DNA of 11,147 nucleotides, from positions 1 through 11,147 of the forward strand of contig CANGRP010000057.1 of assembly GCA_947456005.1 (NCBI GenBank), read 5' to 3'. The stretch is from Caulobacteraceae bacterium. GTDB lineage: Bacteria; Pseudomonadota; Alphaproteobacteria; Caulobacterales; Caulobacteraceae. The translations under genes were made by a program, and so were the position numbers. Positions 6,513 to 11,147 of the stretch are shown piece by piece; within the stretch, counting starts at the first letter, position 1; each line of letters opens with the position of its first letter. The notes beneath the pieces were generated by a model that saw only the letters and a list, made by a program, of their open reading frames with translations, did no database searches and was not told the origin of the DNA.

Positions 6513-7328
6513 TCAGGCCCCTAGTTCCGCAGCCGCTAAGCTCGCGATGGCGAGCCCCGCCTCATCCTGCCCACCACTGTCCATAGTCCACGCTGCTCCC
6601 AGGCCGGCATAGGCGAGTATCCAGGTCAGGAGTCGCTTCGGTTCCAAGCTTGCTACCCTTGCCACGATATCGACGCGTCGTCGCAGGCGGTCAGGCTCCC
6701 CAGCGAAACACGCGTCTGGATTTCGGAACAGGTTGGCATAGTCGAATGCTCGCTCGCCGAGGACACCCTTTGGATCGATGGCGAGCCATCCTCGTGCGCC
6801 GCCGTCAAGAATGTTTCCGTGATGGACATCGCCGTGCAGCGGGACGACGTTTTGAGGATGCGCAAGCAAGCCGCGAGCTGCGATTGCGCATGTCTTTAGA
6901 ATGCCGCCGTACCGATCCGCGGCTGAATCAAGCTGGCGAAACCATATTCGCGTCGGAACGAGGCTTTTGGGCGGGGCTCGTTCCTTTGGAGCATGCAGCT
7001 TCGCCACGACCGCGCAAATGATCTCAGTCGCCTCATCGTCGTGGCCGGAGCGAGCCATCGTCGTCAGATCCCGCGGTCCACAGAGTCGTTCAAGCAACAG
7101 CGCTGGGCCGTCGTGGGCCAGAACCTTGGCCGCTCCGTGCCCAGCGTACCAGTCCATCACATCGCCGCCGCGTATCTCCTCCTCGTCGACGGCGATTTTC
7201 AGTATCGCGCGTGCGCCGTCGCGGAGAACCGGCAACAGCAGACTGCTGCTCTGGCCAGTCATAATGGCTTCGCCGTCTTGCGCGAGATTCCAGCGCACCA
7301 ACCAGTTGTCGAATTTACCGTCTGACAT
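6513..7328 (-). CDS. APH(6)-type aminoglycoside/hydroxyurea phosphotransferase
   Basis: At 271 residues, this is the usual size of streptomycin 6-phosphotransferases and related hydroxyurea kinases. These cytoplasmic kinases inactivate a small-molecule drug with ATP. AILKIA with Lys44 is the ATP-binding lysine; LLLERLCGPRDL (77-88) is the hinge; the catalytic loop HGDVHHGN is at 165-172 (Asp167, Asn172); IDPKG at 184-188 supplies the metal-binding Asp185; then GERAFDYANLFRNP (191-204), a block typical of this subfamily. All catalytic residues are intact, so it is probably active, but family members outside clinical strains often have unknown substrates, and resistance should not be assumed. 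It is bounded by repeat copies R3 and R4. The ATG at 7328 lacks a strong ribosome site. Confidence 0.88.
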   Translation of the reverse strand: MSDGKFDNWLVRWNLAQDGEAIMTGQSSSLLLPVLRDGARAILKIAVDEEEIRGGDVMDWYAGHGAAKVLAHDGPALLLERLCGPRDLTTMARSGHDDEATEIICAVVAKLHAPKERAPPKSLVPTRIWFRQLDSAADRYGGILKTCAIAARGLLAHPQNVVPLHGDVHHGNILDGGARGWLAIDPKGVLGERAFDYANLFRNPDACFAGEPDRLRRRVDIVARVASLEPKRLLTWILAYAGLGAAWTMDSGGQDEAGLAIASLAAAELGA

Positions 7329-7352
7329 TGCCAGAACCTACGGCCCCGGGGT

Positions 7353-7440
7353 GCGGACAGGCAAGCGAGCCAACGTCCGCTAACCCCCCTTCTCGGAACT
7401 TCGGAAGGTCTGCTCACAGGCAGGAAGCCCAAGCGGCGAC
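7353..7440. repeat. Dispersed element, copy R4 region (upstream of phosphotransferase gene)
   Basis: Two parts are visible. GCGGAC (7353-7358) and GTCCGC (7375-7380) form an inverted repeat that encloses GAGCCAACG, a block shared with R1 and R2. Next, GGTCTGCTCACAGG (7407-7420) is identical to R2. On the minus strand the sequence GGTTAGCGGACG (7374-7385) lies 46 bp before the phosphotransferase ATG; GGTTAGCGGGCG (4894-4905) lies 21 bp before the GNAT ATG. The remaining bases to 7564 contain no gene I can support. Confidence 0.55.
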
Positions 7441-7493
7441 TTCTGCACTCGTGCCGCGGCAAGGCGGGCGCCAGGCGTCAGAAGGTATCCGCT

Positions 7494-7543
7494 AGATCAC
7501 GTTCCAAGAGGCGGGAGCCGACTATTAGATCGAGACGTGATCT
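7494..7543. terminator. 9-bp inverted repeat after the NrdJ-like gene (possible terminator)
   Basis: AGATCACGT (7494-7502) and ACGTGATCT (7535-7543) are exact inverse complements 32 nt apart. An alternative pairing, CAAGAG (7505-7510) with CTCTTG (7548-7553) and GGAGCC with GGCTC, would exclude it. It lies 22-71 bp past the stop of the minus-strand NrdJ-like gene, where a terminator is expected. There is no T-run, and a repeat of this size can arise by chance. Confidence 0.3.
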
Positions 7544-7564
7544 GGCTCTCTTGATGCAGAGGCG

Positions 7565-10024
7565 TCAGCCGGCGAGGTCGCCCTCGGCGCGGACGCCGCA
7601 GGTGTCGCAGATGAGGTCTGCACCCTTTCGCACCAGGGCCGTGTCGCCGCAGTCCGGGCAGACGTCGGCGTCCCTGCGCAGTCCCCCAAGCGCGCCGCGC
7701 TCCTGCGCCGTTGGCAGGAAGACCAGGTTGTCCGGCGTCGCCCCGCGCGAGAAGCCTCGGGAGATGAACCGCGAGACGGGCTGGGGTTCGGGCTCGACAG
7801 GGGCCTGTCCGTCGGCGGCGCCTCGGCCCAGGCCGTCCGCGTTCAACTCGCCGTCGGCGTTCGCCAGGTCGTTCCGGCCCAGGTAGGAGATGCCGAGCTC
7901 CCGGAAGATGTAGTCGAGGATCGAGGTCGCCGAGCGGACGGAGTCATTGCCGGTCACCTGTCCCGCGGGCTCGAAGCGGGTGAAGACGAAGGCGTCAACG
8001 AACTCGTCGAGGGGCACGCCGTACTGGAGGCCGATCGAGATCGAGACGGCGAAGTTGTTCATCAGGGAGCGGAAGGCGGCGCCTTCCTTGTGCATGTCGA
8101 TGAAGATCTCGCCCAGCTCTCCATCGTCGTACTCGCCGGTGTGCAGGTAGACCTTGTGGCCGCCCACGGACGCCTTCTGGATGTAGCCTTTCCGGCGATC
8201 GGGCAGCTTGCGCCGGGTGGGCGGGCGCTCGACCTCGATGCGTCGCTCGATGATACGTTCCGCCGCCGCCGAGGCGGCCGGCGCCTCCGGCGGGGCCGGA
8301 GTCTCCGAGCGTCCCGCGATGACGGCCGGCGCGAGGATCAGCGGGCGGCGACGAATTCTCGGCTGTACCACCACGCCAGGGAGATCCGGCAGGCTGGCCA
8401 GGAGGCTTTCCAGCTCCTGCGCCGAAGCGACGTCCAGAACCACGACGGGGGGCTGGACGAGCTGGGGAGCGAGGGCGGCGGCCATGGCGAGGCGACCGGC
8501 GGGCGGGACCTCCTCGCCCAGCATCAGGACCGCGGCCTGGTCGGGCGACAGGCCGGGCAGGTCGGAGAGCCGGCCCGCTCCGGCGATAGCGGTGTCCGCC
8601 TGGGCCAGCTGCTCGGCGCTGAAACCCATCCGGACCGGCAGGTCGAGAGCGGGATCGGACAGTTCCGCCTCGCTGAGGCCCAGGACGTCGGTCAGGAAGC
8701 CGGGATCGATGATGTGGGGTGAGAGAGCGTCTGCGAGCCGCCGGGCGAAGGGCAGGGCGGACTCGACGGCGGCGATTTCGTGGTCGGTGAAGCCCCGGGA
8801 CTCCAGGGCGGCTCGGTCGACCCCCGGGGCGCCGGAAAGGGAGCGGATCCCGAGGGCGTGGAGGCGGGCGTCCGCAGTATCGAGTCCCAGGTGATCCAGC
8901 GCCCGCAGGGCGGCCCCGGAAAGAGTGCGGAGAGTGACGCCGTCCGAGGTCTCGATGTCGAGGATGGGGCCCTTTGACGGCCCACCGGATGGGTCCGCTG
9001 CGCCGAGGCGGAGGGCGAGGTCCGGATCACTGAAGAGGGCCAGGCCTACCTCCAGTCCCTCCGGGATCGCCCGGCGCGCCCGCTTGAACAGGGCTCGTGC
9101 AGCCTTCCGGCCCTCCTCTGAATCGTAGGCCAGTCCCCGGCCGAGCAGCCAGTCCCCGAGGCCGGCCAGCGAGATCAGCCCCGGGCGTCCTGACGCCGAC
9201 AGGGCCAGGGCCAGGTCCGCCACCGCCTGCTCGAAACCGGACAGGTCGAAGTCTTCCCCGAGACCGAAGGCGGCGAGGCTCACCGCCCCTCGCACCCGGC
9301 CTGCGGCGGCGGCCAGGGCGGATGCGGTCTCCTGCGTATCGGCAAGGCCGACAGCCCCGGTGAAGGCGGCGGCGGGAGAAATCTGCGTTCGCGGGAACAG
9401 CACCAGTCGGAGGCGATCCCGGGGAAAGGCGGGAACCACCATGCGCCAGAGGGTTTCGCCGCTGCGGCCCAGGTCGATGGCCTCGCCGATGAGATCCTCC
9501 GGGACCCCCGCCGCCTGGGCGCGCTCGACGGCGCGCGCGAGCCCGGGATTGTCTGTGAGGGAGGCGCAGGCCTCGGGGGCGCCCTCACATCGGGCGATGG
9601 CGTCGAGGAGGGCCTGGAGCGGGCCTGCCGCGGCTTCGGCGGCGGCCTGGGCCAGTGTCTCGCCCCGGACTTCAGTGGAAAGGGCGTCCAGGCGACTGTC
9701 GAGGCCAGGCGCAGCGGTGTCCAGCAGGGCCGGGGCCGGCCCGGGCGCCACCCCGATCGCCGCCGCCGCGTTCAGCATCAGGGTCGAGAGCCGGTCGGAC
9801 AGGCCCCGGTCCGCGGCCTTCCCCCCCAGGCGGCTGCGACCCTGGGCGGCTTGGGCGATCTCCGTGGCGAGGGCCGTGATGGCGCCGCTGATGTCGTCTA
9901 TCCCCCCCAGGACCTCCCGCCAGGCCTCTGTCTGGGCGTCTGTCCAGCCCACCGGGGCCAGGACCTCGACACACCGGTCCCCGAGTTCGATCTGCCGGGG
10001 CTCAAGGACGGGCGGGGTGTGCAT
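7565..10024 (-). CDS. Degenerate class II ribonucleotide reductase (NrdJ) paralogue with TSCPD-type C-terminal domain
   Basis: An 819-residue protein. Residues 604-721 match the C-terminal domain of alphaproteobacterial B12-dependent NrdJ very closely (PDRRKGYIQKA, VYLHTGEYDDG, FIDMHKEGAAFRSLMNN, FTRFEPAG, SILDYIFRELG). A C-terminal zinc ribbon has CPDC at 789-792 and CDTC at 806-809. The upstream part is only faintly reductase-like: GLGDWLLGRGLAYDSEEGR (288-306) recalls the barrel, and LGLSEAELSDPALDL with MGFSAEQL (448-473) recalls the NrdJ segment TLGLTxxQLxDP. No NPCGE-type finger-loop cysteine is present, and the full enzyme is usually about 1,200 residues. It is probably non-catalytic: a regulator, scaffold or inhibitor. 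The start was set at ATG 10024 because GGAGG sits 8 nt upstream; an upstream TTG (10075) would fall in a palindrome. The frame is intact, so this is not a pseudogene by reading frame. Confidence 0.85.
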   Translation of the reverse strand: MHTPPVLEPRQIELGDRCVEVLAPVGWTDAQTEAWREVLGGIDDISGAITALATEIAQAAQGRSRLGGKAADRGLSDRLSTLMLNAAAAIGVAPGPAPALLDTAAPGLDSRLDALSTEVRGETLAQAAAEAAAGPLQALLDAIARCEGAPEACASLTDNPGLARAVERAQAAGVPEDLIGEAIDLGRSGETLWRMVVPAFPRDRLRLVLFPRTQISPAAAFTGAVGLADTQETASALAAAAGRVRGAVSLAAFGLGEDFDLSGFEQAVADLALALSASGRPGLISLAGLGDWLLGRGLAYDSEEGRKAARALFKRARRAIPEGLEVGLALFSDPDLALRLGAADPSGGPSKGPILDIETSDGVTLRTLSGAALRALDHLGLDTADARLHALGIRSLSGAPGVDRAALESRGFTDHEIAAVESALPFARRLADALSPHIIDPGFLTDVLGLSEAELSDPALDLPVRMGFSAEQLAQADTAIAGAGRLSDLPGLSPDQAAVLMLGEEVPPAGRLAMAAALAPQLVQPPVVVLDVASAQELESLLASLPDLPGVVVQPRIRRRPLILAPAVIAGRSETPAPPEAPAASAAAERIIERRIEVERPPTRRKLPDRRKGYIQKASVGGHKVYLHTGEYDDGELGEIFIDMHKEGAAFRSLMNNFAVSISIGLQYGVPLDEFVDAFVFTRFEPAGQVTGNDSVRSATSILDYIFRELGISYLGRNDLANADGELNADGLGRGAADGQAPVEPEPQPVSRFISRGFSRGATPDNLVFLPTAQERGALGGLRRDADVCPDCGDTALVRKGADLICDTCGVRAEGDLAG

Positions 10025-10070
10025 GACAGAGGCCTCCAGGCCGTCGAGGTTAGGGCGGCCTCCCGGGCTG

Positions 10071-10118
10071 GGCAACAGATGTTGCGGTAAGGGGCGCAGG
10101 CATCCACAAGATGTTGAT
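10071..10118 (-). promoter_or_regulatory. Paired NrdR-box-like palindromes upstream of the NrdJ-like gene
   Basis: Two 16-bp sites, GGCAACAGATGTTGCG (10071-10086) and TCCACAAGATGTTGAT (10103-10118), share AGATGTTG and have centres exactly 32 bp apart. The first has 6-bp palindromic arms (GCAACA/TGTTGC). NrdR, the repressor of ribonucleotide reductase genes, binds pairs of 16-bp imperfect palindromes about three helical turns apart. Both size and spacing fit, and the sites lie 47-94 bp before the chosen ATG. The base match to the ACACWATATWTKGTGT-like consensus is partial, so the call is tentative. Confidence 0.4.
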
Positions 10119-10131
10119 GTTCTCGGATCGC

Positions 10132-10160
10132 TGGACGCTGGGAGCCGCGCAACCTATAGT
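10132..10160 (+). promoter_or_regulatory. Probable housekeeping promoter for the NDUFA12-DUF2155 operon
   Basis: TGGACG (10132-10137) as -35 and TATAGT (10155-10160) as -10 are separated by 17 bp. The CTATAG core also suits the GCTANAWC-like -10 of Caulobacter housekeeping promoters. Transcription would begin near 10167, leaving a leader of about 30 nt. Confidence 0.5.
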
Positions 10161-10195
10161 CCGCCGGCGTTGAACCTGAGCGGATCTGAACGGGC

Positions 10196-10591
10196 GTGCT
10201 GAAAGCGATCTTCACCTGGTGGAACGGAGCCACGATCGGCGCCGGTTTCCATATCAAGCGCCGCGGCGTCCTGGTCGGCCAGGACGACTTTGGCAACCGC
10301 TACTACGAGGCCCGCGACGCCCGGGATTCCTACGACGGCCGCCGCCGCCGCTGGGTGATCTACAAGGGGTACCCGGACGCATCCAAGGTGCCCGCTGAAT
10401 GGCATGGGTGGCTTCACTACACCTTCGACGAGCCGCCGACCGTCGCGCCGCTCCCCCGCAGGTCGTGGGAGAAGGACCACCAGCCCAACCTCACCGGCAC
10501 CATCCACGCCTGGCGGCCCAAGGGCTCGATCTCGCGTGGCGGCGAGCGCGCCCGTGCGTCAGGCGACTATGAGGCCTGGCGGCCCGAATAG
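10196..10591 (+). CDS. NADH:ubiquinone oxidoreductase accessory subunit NDUFA12 (B17.2-like)
   Basis: A 131-residue match to the NDUFA12/17.2-kDa complex I subunit, an accessory subunit that Alphaproteobacteria share with mitochondria and that binds the peripheral arm at the membrane. The family blocks are in order and full length: FTWWNGA (6-12), GQDDFGNRYYE (28-38), RRRWVIYKGY (50-59), the strongly conserved WHGWLHYTFDEPP (69-81), PNLTGT (97-102) and the terminal YEAWRPE (125-131). The start is GTG at 10196, giving the usual MxKxxFTWWNG N-terminus; its ribosome site is weak. The main nuo operon is elsewhere, which is normal. The DUF2155 gene starts 1 bp after its stop. Confidence 0.95.
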   Translation: MLKAIFTWWNGATIGAGFHIKRRGVLVGQDDFGNRYYEARDARDSYDGRRRRWVIYKGYPDASKVPAEWHGWLHYTFDEPPTVAPLPRRSWEKDHQPNLTGTIHAWRPKGSISRGGERARASGDYEAWRPE

Positions 10592-10592
10592 G

Positions 10593-11147
10593 ATGCCCCG
10601 GTTTCCCCAGCGCAGGGTCCTCTCCGCCGTCACCCTGGCGTCGGTTGCGGCGCTGGCCTGGGCGGGGCTCGCGCCGGCTCAACAGGCTCCTCCCTCTGCC
10701 GACGCCGGGGCCGCCGCCCCGCCTGCCGCCATCATCGAGGAGGCGCCCCCTGCTGTCGTGGAGGCTCCACCCCCGGCTGTGGCGCCCCCGATCCCCCCCT
10801 CCGAGGTGACGCCTGCGGAACCCCCTGCGCGCCGCGTGGCCGCGCGGCCCGCGGAGAGCGTGAAGAAGCGCGAACGCTTCGACGTGGCGGTGCTGCAGGC
10901 CGTGGACAAGGTCACCGCTGAGACCATCCGTTTCGAGGCTCCGGTGGGTCAGCCCGTCCGGTACAAGTCGCTAATCCTGACGGTGCGGGCCTGCGAGCGG
11001 ACAGCAGCCGACGAGCCTGCCGAGGACTCCATCGCCTACCTGTCGGTGGACTCGCAGCCGCGCACCCAGGCGGGCCGGCCGACTCCGGGCGCCCGCCAGG
11101 TCTTCCGGGGCTGGATCTACGCCTCCTCGCCCGGGCTGAACGGGCCC
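10593..11147 (+). CDS. DUF2155 exported protein, N-terminal part (cut by right edge)
   Basis: 185 codons are present and the frame is still open at the window end. A signal peptide (1-29, ending APA) is followed by a Pro/Ala-rich linker (about 30-85, many PP and APP runs), then the DUF2155 domain from residue 95: FDVAVLQAVDKVTAET, PVGQPVRYKSLILTVRACE with Cys134, and FRGWIYASSPGLN at the edge. The domain usually continues for 20-30 residues to a conserved Cys near the C-terminus, so little is missing. It is probably periplasmic and of unknown function. The ATG is 1 bp after the NDUFA12 stop, so the two are likely cotranscribed and coupled; this pairing is common in Alphaproteobacteria. Confidence 0.88.
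   Translation, partial: MPRFPQRRVLSAVTLASVAALAWAGLAPAQQAPPSADAGAAAPPAAIIEEAPPAVVEAPPPAVAPPIPPSEVTPAEPPARRVAARPAESVKKRERFDVAVLQAVDKVTAETIRFEAPVGQPVRYKSLILTVRACERTAADEPAEDSIAYLSVDSQPRTQAGRPTPGARQVFRGWIYASSPGLNGP

Noticed and set aside
4894..7385. Integron attC sites at the GGTTAGCGG motifs flanking the accessory genes
   Set aside because: The attC core needs GTTRRRY and RYYYAAC. The sequences GTTAGCG and CGCTAAC break both, and no integrase gene is present. Only a cassette-like resemblance is claimed.
10025..10075. Upstream TTG start giving the NrdJ-like protein 17 more residues
   Set aside because: The ATG at 10024 has GGAGG 8 nt before it, while the TTG has no good ribosome site and falls inside an operator-like palindrome.

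Overview
The window is high-GC alphaproteobacterial chromosome, most likely from the Caulobacterales (a Caulobacter or Phenylobacterium relative). The evidence is an alphaproteobacterial-type AspRS, the complex I accessory subunit NDUFA12 next to a DUF2155 gene, a class II (B12-type) ribonucleotide reductase-derived protein, a DUF6665-like protein and strong GC bias that opens long antisense frames. No rRNA, tRNA or CRISPR array was seen.

Layout. (1) 1-148: last 43 codons and probable right end of an IS630-family insertion sequence, about 30 bp before the TTG start of an exported serine hydrolase (180-1499). (2) 1604-3382: aspS, followed 9 bp later by a convergent exported pentapeptide-repeat protein (3392-3943, minus). 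A small DUF6665-like gene (4027-4347) diverges from it. (3) 4350-7560: an accessory patch with three unrelated genes: a GNAT acetyltransferase (minus), a soluble PQQ-type sugar dehydrogenase (plus) preceded by an overlapping 45-codon ORF, and an APH(6)-type aminoglycoside phosphotransferase (minus). Related short inverted-repeat sequences lie at both ends of the GNAT gene and both ends of the phosphotransferase gene, so each looks like a repeat-bounded unit. (4) 7565-10024 (minus): a protein built like the class II ribonucleotide reductase NrdJ. It keeps the NrdJ C-terminal domain and zinc ribbon but has lost recognisable catalytic cysteines. Two NrdR-box-like palindromes, with centres 32 bp apart, lie upstream of it. 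(5) 10132-11147: a likely promoter, then the NDUFA12 gene and a DUF2155 exported protein 1 bp apart; the latter runs off the window.

Most genes here are independent housekeeping or accessory functions. The clearest functional pairing is NDUFA12-DUF2155, a probable operon. The observations most worth following are the degenerate NrdJ paralogue with its NrdR-like sites and the repeat-bounded accessory genes.
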